From Jiangella muralis (lineage in GTDB: Bacteria > Actinomycetota > Actinomycetes > Jiangellales > Jiangellaceae): 64,000 nt of DNA. Position 1 is the stretch's first letter, and every line of letters begins with the position of its first letter. The position numbers and the translations under genes were made by a program. The notes beneath the pieces were generated by a model. The model was not told the DNA's origin. It was given only the letters and a program-made list of their open reading frames with translations, and did not search any database. Below are positions 16,662-25,051 of this stretch, one piece after another. Location: contig NZ_KQ434756.1 of the NCBI RefSeq assembly GCF_001270745.1, positions 1 to 64,000 of the forward strand. Direction: 5' to 3'.

Positions 16662-18073
16662 CCATGGGCACGCCCATCGACGTCGAGGAGCTGCGCACGC
16701 TGTTCCTCTTCGAAGGCATGACCCCGGAGCAGCTGGCCGAGGTCACCGCGAGCAGCGAGGTCCGCACCTACCCGGCCGGCAGCACGGTCTACCGGGCCGG
16801 CGAACCGTCCGACGCGCTGTGGGTGCTGCTCGACGGCACGCTGCGGCTGCTCCGGCACGCCGACGGCGACGAGGTCGTCGTCAACGAGACCGACTACCGG
16901 GGCGCCTACGCGGGCGCCGTCCGCGCCTTCGCCACCTCCGCGGCCGCCTCCTACGAGACGTCGCTGCACGCCGTCACCGACTGCCGGTTCCTGCGCTACG
17001 ACGCCGGCGCCTTCGCCGCGTTCGTGCACCAGTGGTTCCCGATGGCGGTGCACCTGTTCGACGGGCTGTACCTCGGCATCCGCACCACCGAGGCGACGGT
17101 GCGCCAGCGCGAGCACCTCGCCCAGCTGGGCACGCTGTCGGCGAACCTCGCGCACGAGCTGAACAACCCCGCCGCGGCCACCGTCCGGGCCGCCGGGCAG
17201 CTGCGTGACCGCGTCGCGCACATGCGGCAGAAGCTCGGCATGATCGCGGCCGGCCCGGTCGATCCGGAGATGATCACCGGGCTGATGGCCATCCAGGAGC
17301 GCGCCGTCGAGATCGCCGCGAAGAAGCGCGACCCGCTCACCCCGCTGCAGGAGAGCGACCTCGAGGACGAGATGGTCGACCACCTCGAGGATCTCGGCTT
17401 CGACCACGCCGTCGACGTCGCGCCGGTGTTCGTCGCCGCCGGCCTCGACACCACCTTCATCGACGACGTCGCCGCCGAGGTGGGCGACTCCCTGCCGTCC
17501 GCGCTGGCCTGGCTCGGCTACACGCTCGAGACCGAAGCGCTGATGGACGAGATCGAGGACGCGTCGAACCGCATCTCCACCCTGGTCGCGTCGGTGAAGC
17601 AGTACGCCCACCTCGACCAAGCCGCCCACCAGGAGGTCGACCTCCACCCGGGCCTCGACAGCACGCTCGTCATGCTGGGGCACAAGCTCGGCGAGATCGA
17701 GGTGCGCCGCGACTACGACACCACCCTGCCGCCGGTGCCCGCGTTCGCCGCCGAGCTCAACCAGGTGTGGACCAACCTCATCGACAACGCCGTCGACGCG
17801 ATGAAGGGACACGGCACGCTCACCCTCAGCACCCGCCTCGACGGCGACCACGCCGTCGTCGAGGTCGCCGACACCGGGCACGGCGTGCCCGAGGAGGTGC
17901 GGGGCCGGCTGTTCGAGCCGTTCGTCACCACCAAGCCGATGGGTGAGGGCAGCGGGCTGGGGCTCGACAACGCGAAGCGGATCATCGAGAAGCGGCACCG
18001 CGGCACGCTGAGCTACACCACCGGACCCGGCGGGACGACGTTCAGCACCCGGCTCCCGCTGTCGCCCGCCTGA
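16658..18073 (+). CDS. Histidine kinase with N-terminal cyclic-nucleotide-binding domain
   Basis: A 471-residue soluble sensor kinase. A Crp/Fnr-type cNMP-binding fold covers about residues 10-130 (FLFEGMTPEQLAEV, YPAGSTVYRAGEPSD). The H-box is QLGTLSANLAHELNNPA with H166. A helical spacer follows, then the ATPase domain with the N-box WTNLIDNAVDAM, the G1 box ADTGHGVPEE and the G2 box GEGSGLGL. No transmembrane segment is visible. It is translationally coupled to the receiver/oxidoreductase gene; the start could be GTG 16658 (GTGA overlap) or ATG 16664. A nucleotide or redox signal controlling the flavoprotein by phosphorylation is plausible but untested here. Confidence 0.87.
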   Translation: MTMGTPIDVEELRTLFLFEGMTPEQLAEVTASSEVRTYPAGSTVYRAGEPSDALWVLLDGTLRLLRHADGDEVVVNETDYRGAYAGAVRAFATSAAASYETSLHAVTDCRFLRYDAGAFAAFVHQWFPMAVHLFDGLYLGIRTTEATVRQREHLAQLGTLSANLAHELNNPAAATVRAAGQLRDRVAHMRQKLGMIAAGPVDPEMITGLMAIQERAVEIAAKKRDPLTPLQESDLEDEMVDHLEDLGFDHAVDVAPVFVAAGLDTTFIDDVAAEVGDSLPSALAWLGYTLETEALMDEIEDASNRISTLVASVKQYAHLDQAAHQEVDLHPGLDSTLVMLGHKLGEIEVRRDYDTTLPPVPAFAAELNQVWTNLIDNAVDAMKGHGTLTLSTRLDGDHAVVEVADTGHGVPEEVRGRLFEPFVTTKPMGEGSGLGLDNAKRIIEKRHRGTLSYTTGPGGTTFSTRLPLSPA

Positions 18074-18097
18074 CGGGCGGTGGCCCAGAAACAGAAG

Positions 18098-18120
18098 ACC
18101 CGACGCCAGAGGCGCCGGGT
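18098..18120. terminator. Hairpin between convergent kinase and NYN genes
   Basis: ACCCGACGCC and GGCGCCGGGT pair with one mismatch around a 3-nt loop, midway between the kinase stop (18073) and the NYN stop (18135). It is probably a bidirectional terminator. Confidence 0.65.
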
Positions 18121-18134
18121 GGTATGCATTCAGA

Positions 18135-18869
18135 CTACCACGGCGCCGGTTTGACGATCCGATCCGTGACGACCGCGGGCAACTGGTGTGCTCGCAGGTC
18201 AGCCGGCTCAAGGCGGTACCACCAATGGTTGCCGGCACCGTCACTCGGCAACCCCGCCAGCTTGCCGGCGCGGACACCCTTGGTCGGGTTGACCAGCCCC
18301 ACGGGCACTCGGGCGCGCGCGATTCGCACGGGATAGGCGAGATCACTGTCGTTGCTGATGACGATGGCCGCGTCGACGACATCCGTGAGCACGTCGATCA
18401 GCAGATGTGACGCGACGTTGACATCCGACCCCTTCTCCTCGCGCCGCGCGATCGACGCCATGAACGTCGCACCTGGCACGTCGGCTCCTGCGGCGTCCTG
18501 AACCATGATCGGCCAGCTCGGCTCGACAAGGACCGGCTTGCCGTTGCGCCCCTTCACGGCGAGTGGCGCTGTCGCGACCCTCGCCACGTAGGTGCCGTAG
18601 CTGATCCTGGTCGCGGAACCCGTATGTGCCAGTGCCCGGAGATACACATCCTGTTCGCGCTGTCCGACCGGATTAGATGCGCCGCTGATACGCGCCGTGC
18701 AGTAGGTGACATTGTCAACGACAGCGCCCACCCACTGTGCGCGCAACGCGATCAGATGCTCCGCCAGCGCCCGCAGATCCAGCCATCGCCAACCAGGGGT
18801 TGATCGCCCGCAGAGTCCCCGAGCACCGTAATAGAGGTTGTAGCCGTCCACATAGACACCGACTCGCAC
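18135..18869 (-). CDS. NYN-domain (PIN-like) putative ribonuclease
   Basis: A 244-residue NYN-family protein, a PIN-like metal-dependent nuclease fold. The N-terminal [13 protein letters not shown] has acidic D8 and N11. The middle [18 protein letters not shown] and the later [15 protein letters not shown] supply the remaining acidic ligands, so the catalytic site looks complete. The C-terminal tail is short and has no extra domain. Three 60-base rows I counted are only 58-62% G+C, lower than most rows in the window, which hints at recent acquisition. It stands alone, without an obvious antitoxin partner. RNA processing or defence are possible roles. Confidence 0.85.
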   Translation of the reverse strand: MRVGVYVDGYNLYYGARGLCGRSTPGWRWLDLRALAEHLIALRAQWVGAVVDNVTYCTARISGASNPVGQREQDVYLRALAHTGSATRISYGTYVARVATAPLAVKGRNGKPVLVEPSWPIMVQDAAGADVPGATFMASIARREEKGSDVNVASHLLIDVLTDVVDAAIVISNDSDLAYPVRIARARVPVGLVNPTKGVRAGKLAGLPSDGAGNHWWYRLEPADLRAHQLPAVVTDRIVKPAPW

Positions 18870-18941
18870 GCGAGCGAGGTTAGTGCGAATCGTCGGCTCG
18901 CGCAGTTGGCGGCGGACAAAGCGGACACGGGCCGACCTGAG

Positions 18942-19520
18942 TCACCCGTGCCGGCTGGGCCGGTAGACGAGCTCCTGGGTGCGGCCGTCGAGGGTCCGGC
19001 TCTCGATCAGCTCGAGGTCGAAGTCGGCCGCGCCCCGGAAGATCGGGGCCGCTCCCGTCTGCCCGGTGATCACCGGGAAGAGCGTCACCTGGACGCGGTC
19101 GACCAGCCCGGCGGCCAGCAGCGCCCGGTTCATCGACAGGCTGCCGTGGGAGCGCAGCGGCACCGCCGACTCCTCCTTGAGCCGGGCGACGACGTCGACG
19201 GCGTCGCCGCTCGCGATGGTCGCGTCCGGCCAGTCGAGCGGTCCCCGCAGCGTCGTCGACACCACCGTCGCCGGCAGGTTCAGCATCCGGGTCACCCACG
19301 GGTCGCGGACCTCGGACTCCTCGGTGCTCGCGGCCAGCATCGCCGCGAACGCGCGGTAGGTGGTGGCGCCGAACACCATGCGCTGCTCCTCGCCGTAGAG
19401 CGCGAGGCGGTGCTCGAGCAGTTCCGGGCCCTGCTTGCCCCAGTAGCCGCCCCAGTCGCCGGTCGCGGCGCCGAAGCCGTCGAGGCTGGTGAAGACGTCG
19501 TAGGTGTAGGTCGCGGTCAT
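18942..19520 (-). CDS. RibD C-terminal/dihydrofolate-reductase-like protein
   Basis: A 192-residue reductase of the RibD C-terminal domain type (dihydrofolate-reductase fold), probably NADPH-dependent. It begins YDVFTSLDGFGAATGDWGGYWG, continues with RMVFGATTYRAFAAML and KEESAVPLRSHGSLSMNRALLAAGLVD (the dinucleotide-binding loop), and ends with VTLFPVITGQTGAAPIF. The length suits the stand-alone actinobacterial family, often called deaminase-reductase, whose substrates are unknown. ATG 19520 follows GGAGT. A 157-bp region separates it from the divergent NIF3 gene; I see no recognisable element there. Confidence 0.83.
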   Translation of the reverse strand: MTATYTYDVFTSLDGFGAATGDWGGYWGKQGPELLEHRLALYGEEQRMVFGATTYRAFAAMLAASTEESEVRDPWVTRMLNLPATVVSTTLRGPLDWPDATIASGDAVDVVARLKEESAVPLRSHGSLSMNRALLAAGLVDRVQVTLFPVITGQTGAAPIFRGAADFDLELIESRTLDGRTQELVYRPSRHG

Positions 19521-19677
19521 GATGACTCCTCGGTTCGATGGTCGCTCACCTCTGCAACGAACGGCGCGGCCCCGTTTCGACACCCGAAGGACGGGGCGCT
19601 GCAGTTTCTCGGGCTGCCGGTCATCGCCGGGTGGACGTGGCTGGCGGTGCTGTTCGTGGCCGCTTAGGTTGGGTGCC

Positions 19678-20517
19678 GTGACGACGCTGACCGCCGCCAG
19701 CCTGCTCGCTCGCATCGCGGCGGCGGACGGCGCGTTGCCCCGGCCGACGACCGTCGACGGCGTCGTGGCGGGCGACCCGCACACCGTCGTCGCGGGGGTC
19801 GCGGTCACGACGCTGGCCACACTCGACGTGCTGGACCGGGCCGCGAAGGCCGGCGCCAACGTCGTCATCACCCACGAGGCGCCGTTCTACGACCACCTCG
19901 GCGCCGCGAACGACGACCTCGCGGCCGAACAGGACCCCGTCTACCTCGCCAAACGCGCCTTCATCGACGCGCGCGGGCTGGTGGTCTGCCACTACCACGA
20001 CGGCTGGCACCGGCGCCGTCCCGACGGCGTCGACGAGGGTGTCGCGCGGGCCCTGGGCTGGACGCTCGACCCGGAGCCGGCCGCCGCGGGCGTCGCGCTC
20101 TGCACCGTCGCGCCGACGACGCTCGGAGCGCTCGCGGCCCACGTCGCGACGGCGCTCGGGGCGCGGGCGGCGCGGTTCGTCGGCGACCCGGAGCTGCCGG
20201 TCACCCGGGTCGGCCTCGACCTCGGCAACCGCGGCTTCGCCCGCAACCGCTCACTGCTGCGCCGCGACGACGTCGACGCCGTCGTCGTCGGCGAGGCGCA
20301 CGAGTGGGAGACCGGGTCGTACGCCACCGACGCGGCGTGGCTGGCCGGGCGCGGCGGTTCGCCCGCGGGGCTGGTCGTCGCCGGGCACGTGCCGTCCGAG
20401 CAGGCCGGCCTGCGGTTCTTCGCCGACTGGCTGGCCGCGCTGGTCCCGGAGCTGCCGGTGCGCTTCGTCGAGACGCCCGACGCCTACACCGCGGCCAGCA
20501 GCCCGGCCGGGACGTAG
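19678..20517 (+). CDS. NIF3-family (DUF34) dinuclear metal-binding protein
   Basis: A 279-residue NIF3/DUF34 protein, a hydrolase-like fold that binds two metal ions. VGVAVTTLATLDVL-like strands lead to NVVITHEAPFYDH, which carries the HE/H metal ligands. VCHYHDGWH adds histidines, and VVVGEAHEWE with GLVVAGHVPSEQAG completes the site. The family is universal and was once mis-annotated as GTP cyclohydrolase I type 2; its biochemical role is unsettled. GTG 19678 is chosen because the family core starts soon after. The last 34 bp overlap the convergent aldo/keto reductase. Confidence 0.83.
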   Translation: MTTLTAASLLARIAAADGALPRPTTVDGVVAGDPHTVVAGVAVTTLATLDVLDRAAKAGANVVITHEAPFYDHLGAANDDLAAEQDPVYLAKRAFIDARGLVVCHYHDGWHRRRPDGVDEGVARALGWTLDPEPAAAGVALCTVAPTTLGALAAHVATALGARAARFVGDPELPVTRVGLDLGNRGFARNRSLLRRDDVDAVVVGEAHEWETGSYATDAAWLAGRGGSPAGLVVAGHVPSEQAGLRFFADWLAALVPELPVRFVETPDAYTAASSPAGT

Positions 20518-21389
20518 CCCGCGTCGCCCAGCTCGGCCCACAGCGCGGCCGGGATCTCGTGCCCGGCCGCCGCGACGTTCGCGGCCACCTCGGCGCCGGA
20601 CCGGCAGCCCACCAGCACCGTCCCGACCGCCGGGTGCAGCAGCGGGAACTGCACGGCGGCCGCGGTCAGCGGCACGTCGTACCGCGCGCAGAGCTCCTGG
20701 CAGCGCAGCGCCCGCGCCAGCACGTCCACGCCGACCGGCCGGTAGTCGTACATCGTCGACGCCGACGGCTCGGCCAGCAGGCCGGTGTTGAAGACGCCGC
20801 CCACGACCACCTGAGTCGCGGTGTCCGCGCAGGCCGGCAGCAGCGTCGTCAGCGCCCGATGGTCGAGCAGGGTGAACCGGCCGGCGATCAGCACGACGTC
20901 GGGGTCGAACTCGCGGACCAGCGCGGCCAGCGGATCGGCGTGGTTCATCCCGAACCCGATGGCCCGCACCACGCCCTCGTCGCGCAGCCGCCGCAGCGCC
21001 GGGAAGGCCGTGCGCCGGACCTCGTCGGCGGCGTCGTCCGGGTCGTGGATGAACGCGATGTCGACGTGGTCGCGCCCGAGCCGCGCCAGGCTGGACTCCA
21101 GCGACGCGCGGATGCCGCGCTCGGTCCAGTCCGGCTCGACGGCGTCACCGTCGCGCAGCAGCCAGCCGACCTTCGTCGACACGACCGCGTCGGCGCCGGT
21201 CGCGCGCAGACCGCGGGCCAGCCGCGTCTCGGCCAGCCCGTGCCCGTAGCGCGGAGCGGTGTCGAAGTAGCCGACGCCCAGCTCGGCCGCGACCCGTACC
21301 GCGTCCAGCGCGTCGGCCTCGGCGACCGGCGTGAACAGCCCGCCGAACGCCGCCGTCCCGATGCCCAGGCGCGGCAGCGCGACCGTCAT
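20484..21389 (-). CDS. Aldo/keto reductase, D-threo-aldose 1-dehydrogenase/L-fucose dehydrogenase-like
   Basis: A 301-residue aldo/keto reductase. The tetrad D43, Y48, K73 and H115 is intact (YFDTAPRYGHG, VVSTKVGW, IAFIHDPDD). The opening LPRLGIGTAAFGGLF is characteristic of the subgroup containing D-threo-aldose 1-dehydrogenase and bacterial L-fucose dehydrogenase, which oxidise an aldose to its lactone. Context agrees: a COG3618-type lactonase, an alpha-L-fucosidase and an importer are close by. It is cotranscribed with and overlaps (ATGA) the upstream 615-residue gene. Assignment to fucose is an inference from family and neighbours. Confidence 0.85.
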   Translation of the reverse strand: MTVALPRLGIGTAAFGGLFTPVAEADALDAVRVAAELGVGYFDTAPRYGHGLAETRLARGLRATGADAVVSTKVGWLLRDGDAVEPDWTERGIRASLESSLARLGRDHVDIAFIHDPDDAADEVRRTAFPALRRLRDEGVVRAIGFGMNHADPLAALVREFDPDVVLIAGRFTLLDHRALTTLLPACADTATQVVVGGVFNTGLLAEPSASTMYDYRPVGVDVLARALRCQELCARYDVPLTAAAVQFPLLHPAVGTVLVGCRSGAEVAANVAAAGHEIPAALWAELGDAGYVPAGLLAAV

Positions 21390-23233
21390 GCGCCCGCCAC
21401 CAGCGTCGGCGTCGTCGCCCGCAGCGTCAGGGCCAGCGTGAGCCTGGCCTGCGCGCGTGGCTCCAGCCGCACCGTCACCCGCGGCCCGCCGACGTCCTCG
21501 GCCGGGCCGTCGTCGAGCGCGATGGTGCGGATGCGGTGCTCGGCGAACGAGCCGCCCTGCACGACCAGCGTCCGCGGCCGGTCGCCGGTGTTGACCAGCT
21601 CGGCGACGGTGCGGTCCGGGTCGATCGACGACACCAGCGCGGCGACGTCGTCGGGCAGGCCGGGCCGGACGCCGTCGCCGTGGAACCAGCGCAGGTGCAG
21701 GTGCGCCGGCGAGCCGTTGTAGAGCACCTGCGGCGTGCCGGTGGTGAGCTGCAGCAGGATCTCGGTGACGACCGGGTTGCGGTGCTGCCAGAGGTGGATG
21801 TCCAGCGCCGACGGCCCGGCCGCCGGATCGGTGTCGTCGCGGGCGATGTCGTCGAGCCGCTGCTCGCTGGTGGCCAGCGCGCTGCGCAGGGCCCGCTCCG
21901 GATAGTCGGGGTTGCGGCCGGCGAGGTACTCGAACCACGGCTCCTCGTGGCCGTTCTCCTCCTTGGTCCGCTGGTCGTGGACGGCGGTCCAGTCCCAGGA
22001 GGCGCCGGCCCGCAGTGCGTCGACGCGGCGCCGGTCCTCGTCGGCGCGGCCGAAGTGCCACAGCCAGATCGCGTACTGCGTCGGCGGCAGGTTCCAGTCG
22101 AACCAGCCGGCGTCGCCGCGGCGGTGCGGCACCATCAGCGTCGGCCGGTCGCCCAGCCCGGCGAGGTGCGTCGTCCACCGCGAGGTGACGGAGGGGACGT
22201 CGTCCGGGCGGCGCTGCTCGGCCTGTTCGAGCGCGACGTCAAACGGGTTGCGGGCGAGGTCGAGGAAGGCGTCGTCGCCGGTGACGAACGCCGCGTTCGT
22301 GCCCGCGACCACCGCCGCGCAGGCCATCGACTGCAGCCCGTGCGGCCAGGACCAGCCGTAGTGGCCGCCGTACCACCGTCCGCCCAGGTACTCGCCGACC
22401 TGTCCGCTCAGCCCCGCGTTGTCGGGGACGACCGGGCCGCCGGCCCAGCGGTCGCGCCAGGCGCCGACGTACTCGGCCACCCAGTCGGCGTAGCGCTGCT
22501 CGCCGGTGAGCAGCCAGGCGTGCACGGCCAGGCTGGTGGAGAGGACGTTCGCGAAGGTGTCGCCGCGGCCCATGCGATCCCACATCTCCCGGCCGTAGGC
22601 GCGCGCCTTCGCGGGGTCGGCCACCAGCTCGTCGAAGGAGTCGTAGCCGAGCCAGTCCAGCGGCAGCCCGTACGGCCGCAGCGGCAGGCTCCACGGGAAC
22701 GCCACCTCATGGTCGCCGAACCCCCAGCGCGGCCCGCCCGCCCCGTTGTGCGGCGCGCGGATGATCCGGTGCTCGGGGTCGTAGTTCGGGCCGCCCGGCA
22801 GGTAGAGGTCCGCGAACCGTCGTGCGCTGCCCTGGGCCACCCCGGGTCGCGCCAGGCAGCGCGCGTAGAAGAACAACAGGCTCTCGCCCTGGTGGAACCA
22901 GTCGTAGCCGCGCTCGTAGCCGTCGACCAGCATGCCCATCTCGGTCAGCTGCGCGGTGACGCCGTCCCAGTGCCGCTCGGACGCCGCCAGCAGGTCGTCG
23001 CTGCCGCCGAGCAGGTACAGCATCGGCCAGTTGAAGAACGCCTCGTAGAAGTCGTCCACGCCGTCGCGGTCGTCGGAGCCCTCGCCGAGGGTGTCCGCGA
23101 AGACCAACCGGCCGTCGGCGGCGGTGTAGCGGTCGGCGAACGTCCGCCACGCCTTGTCCTGCTGGGCGAACAGCGACCGCTGCAGCCGGGCCCACTCCGG
23201 GACCTCGGCCGGCCGGCGGGACGACACGAGCAC
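21386..23233 (-). CDS. Uncharacterised protein, possibly an (alpha/alpha)-barrel glycosidase-like enzyme
   Basis: A 615-residue protein I cannot place in a named family. It is rich in aromatic and acidic patches typical of carbohydrate-active enzymes: WFHQGESLLFFYARCL, YLGGRWYGGHYGWSWPHG and HRRGDAGWFDWNLPPTQYA. Repeated helical segments over about residues 30-420 suggest an (alpha/alpha)6 toroid. The last ~110 residues look like a beta-sandwich with no catalytic signature. It has no signal peptide and should act in the cytoplasm on imported oligosaccharides. GTG 23233 is preferred over 23245 because GAGGTG lies upstream. It forms an operon with the aldose dehydrogenase and faces the lactonase gene. 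Confidence 0.7.
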   Translation of the reverse strand: MLVSSRRPAEVPEWARLQRSLFAQQDKAWRTFADRYTAADGRLVFADTLGEGSDDRDGVDDFYEAFFNWPMLYLLGGSDDLLAASERHWDGVTAQLTEMGMLVDGYERGYDWFHQGESLLFFYARCLARPGVAQGSARRFADLYLPGGPNYDPEHRIIRAPHNGAGGPRWGFGDHEVAFPWSLPLRPYGLPLDWLGYDSFDELVADPAKARAYGREMWDRMGRGDTFANVLSTSLAVHAWLLTGEQRYADWVAEYVGAWRDRWAGGPVVPDNAGLSGQVGEYLGGRWYGGHYGWSWPHGLQSMACAAVVAGTNAAFVTGDDAFLDLARNPFDVALEQAEQRRPDDVPSVTSRWTTHLAGLGDRPTLMVPHRRGDAGWFDWNLPPTQYAIWLWHFGRADEDRRRVDALRAGASWDWTAVHDQRTKEENGHEEPWFEYLAGRNPDYPERALRSALATSEQRLDDIARDDTDPAAGPSALDIHLWQHRNPVVTEILLQLTTGTPQVLYNGSPAHLHLRWFHGDGVRPGLPDDVAALVSSIDPDRTVAELVNTGDRPRTLVVQGGSFAEHRIRTIALDDGPAEDVGGPRVTVRLEPRAQARLTLALTLRATTPTLVAGA

Positions 23234-23260
23234 GGCACACCTCACAAGCTTTGTGGGCGA

Positions 23261-23277
23261 TTATCTTTGATCGATAA
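23261..23277. promoter_or_regulatory. Predicted operator A of the carbohydrate regulon
   Basis: TTATCTTTGATCGATAA has TTATC/GATAA arms around 7 bp. It lies in the 68-bp AT-rich gap between two divergent catabolic genes. Twelve of its first 15 bases match the site at 34361-34375, in the locus's other divergent promoter. Confidence 0.5.
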
Positions 23278-23301
23278 CCGATTGCGTCATACTGTGGTCC
23301 G

Positions 23302-24165
23302 GTGCTCACCCCTGTCAAGACGGACATCGTGGACGCCCACGTGCACGTGTGGGACCCCGCGCACGGCTTCCCGTGGATCCGTCTCGGTTCGCCGCACCAC
23401 CGCGCCTTCACGCTCGCCGACCTGGAGGCGGCCGGCGCCCCGGACGTCGCCGGGGCCGTGCTTGTCGAGGCGTCCCGCGGCGACGCGGGCGAGACGGCGG
23501 CGCTGCGGGACGCGGCCCGGCGCCGTCCGGACCTCATCGCCGGCTACGTCGACAACCTGCACTGCTACGCCGGCCGGACGCCCCGTCAGTTCGCCGCGCT
23601 GCTGCGCCGCTGGGGCCGCACCGGTCCCGCCGGCCTCCGGGCCGGCGGCTCGACCTGGGCCGACGTCCCGGCGGGGGCGCGGGCGCTGCTCCCCGTCCTC
23701 GCCGATCACGGGGTCGCGCTGGAGCTGAACCTGCACGCCGGCGCCGTCCGCACGGCTGCCGACCTGGCCGAGCGGCACCCTGGCCTGGTGGTCGTCCTCG
23801 ACCATCTGGGCAACCCGCCGAACGTCGCTCGCGCCGACCCCGGCGACTGGCTCACCGACCTGGCCGAGCTGAACGGCCGGCCGAACGTCGTCGTGAAGAT
23901 CTCGGGGCTGCTGACGCAACAGCGGGGCGCGCCGACGGCCGACGTCGACGCGTTGGTGGCGGCGGCGCTGGACGCGGCCGGGCCGGACCGGTGCATGATC
24001 GGCTCGGACTGGCCGATCTGCCTGCCCGCCGCCTCCCGCGCGGACTCGCTCGCGGCGGCCACGCGGGCGCTCGATCACCTCCCCGCCGACGCCAGGACGA
24101 TGGTGCGGCGCGGAACGGCCCTGCGGGTGTACGGAAGTGGCACGATGGACGGAGCTCACTCGTGA
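23302..24165 (+). CDS. Amidohydrolase-family lactonase (L-fuconolactonase-like)
   Basis: A 287-residue TIM-barrel metal-dependent hydrolase of the COG3618 group, which includes L-fuconolactonase and L-rhamnonolactonase. The metal-binding H13-V-H15 is in DAHVHVWD. LVVVLDHLGNPP and VVVKISGLLT are conserved strands, and MIGSDWPIC carries the catalytic aspartate. The predicted step is opening of the sugar lactone made by the neighbouring aldose dehydrogenase. Start GTG 23302 has a weak ribosome site. The gene overlaps the GntR gene by 1 bp (TGATG), so the enzyme and regulator are coexpressed. Confidence 0.83.
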   Translation: MLTPVKTDIVDAHVHVWDPAHGFPWIRLGSPHHRAFTLADLEAAGAPDVAGAVLVEASRGDAGETAALRDAARRRPDLIAGYVDNLHCYAGRTPRQFAALLRRWGRTGPAGLRAGGSTWADVPAGARALLPVLADHGVALELNLHAGAVRTAADLAERHPGLVVVLDHLGNPPNVARADPGDWLTDLAELNGRPNVVVKISGLLTQQRGAPTADVDALVAAALDAAGPDRCMIGSDWPICLPAASRADSLAAATRALDHLPADARTMVRRGTALRVYGSGTMDGAHS

Positions 24166-24950
24166 TGATCGATGGGGACGGCATGACAGTGCGTGGTACC
24201 ACCCAGCCCGAGGGCGGCTTCGCCTCGTCCCTCGCCGGCAAGGACCGCCTGCGCCCGGCGCTGCTGTCCGACCAGGTGTACGACCTGCTACGCGCCGCAC
24301 TCATCGACGGCGACCTGCAGCCGGGCGAGCGCGTCGTCGAGTCCGAGATCGCGCGGCGGCTCGGCGTGAGCCAGGCGCCGGTCCGCGAGGCGGTCAAGCG
24401 GCTGGCCCGCGAGGGCGTTCTCGAGCACATCCCGCGGCGCGGCAACTTCGTCGCCGAGGTGTCCGAGCGCGACGTCGAGCACGCCCGCCAGGTGCGCGAG
24501 CCGCTGGAACGGCTGGCCGGCGAACTGGCCGCCACCGCCATCACGGCCGCCGAGCTGTCCCGCCTCGACGACCTCGTGCGCGAGATGCACGACGCCGTCG
24601 CCCGCGGCGACCTCGGCCGGTTCCGCGACGCCGACATCACCTTCCACGCCACCGTCGGCGAGGCCGCCGGCAACCCGTTCCTCGCCCGCATGTGGGGCGT
24701 CCTCGAGCCCAGCCTGCGCACGCTGCGCGCCATCGCCGACCCGCTGTTCGACGGCGACTGGCAGGCCATGGCCGACGAACACGGCCGGCTGGTCGCGCTG
24801 CTGCGCGAAGGCGACCCGCAAGCGGCCGGCCAGGCCTTCGCCGAACACGCCGCCGGCCGCGGCCCGGTCCCCGACCGCCGCTCCACCCGCGCGAAGCGCC
24901 CCCCGCCCGCTGGTCCTGCGTCACGTCCTGGTTCCAAGTCGCGTTCCTAG
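24165..24950 (+). CDS. GntR-family regulator with FCD ligand-binding domain
   Basis: A 261-residue FadR-subfamily GntR regulator. The winged helix (about residues 35-100) includes LSDQVYDLLRAALIDGDLQPGE, then ESEIARRLGVSQAPVREAVKRL. The helical FCD domain (about 105-235) binds an effector through acidic and histidine residues (DITFHATVGEAAGN, EHAAG). It probably controls the carbohydrate locus through the shared TTATC..ATCGAT motif, by proximity. Starts ATG 24165 and ATG 24183 are both possible. The last ~15 residues, Pro/Ser/Arg-rich, are encoded by the left arm of the inverted repeat 24904-25013, so the tail may be acquired rather than ancestral. Confidence 0.85.
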   Translation: MIDGDGMTVRGTTQPEGGFASSLAGKDRLRPALLSDQVYDLLRAALIDGDLQPGERVVESEIARRLGVSQAPVREAVKRLAREGVLEHIPRRGNFVAEVSERDVEHARQVREPLERLAGELAATAITAAELSRLDDLVREMHDAVARGDLGRFRDADITFHATVGEAAGNPFLARMWGVLEPSLRTLRAIADPLFDGDWQAMADEHGRLVALLREGDPQAAGQAFAEHAAGRGPVPDRRSTRAKRPPPAGPASRPGSKSRS

Positions 24951-25013
24951 GCAAGAAACGGCCGAATTGCGCTACTGGGAACCAGGACGCGACGCAGGAC
25001 CAGGAAGCGGGCG
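24904..25013. repeat. Long imperfect inverted repeat overlapping the GntR gene end
   Basis: Arms 24904-24935 and 24978-25013 match as inverted copies except for one substitution and a 4-base TTCC insertion in the right arm. Both arms contain the core CTGGTCCTGCGTC and CGTCCTGGTTCC. The left arm supplies the last codons and stop of the GntR gene. Confidence 0.65.
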
Positions 25014-25051
25014 TGCCCACACTCCCCCCGTCCCCCTGATAACTGCCCGCA

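Noticed and set aside
19521-19677. Tiny membrane peptide ending at 19667 (GLPVIAGWTWLAVLFVAA)
   Set aside because: The hydrophobic stretch is suggestive, but there is no good start or ribosome site and no homology I recognise; the gap is a normal divergent promoter region.
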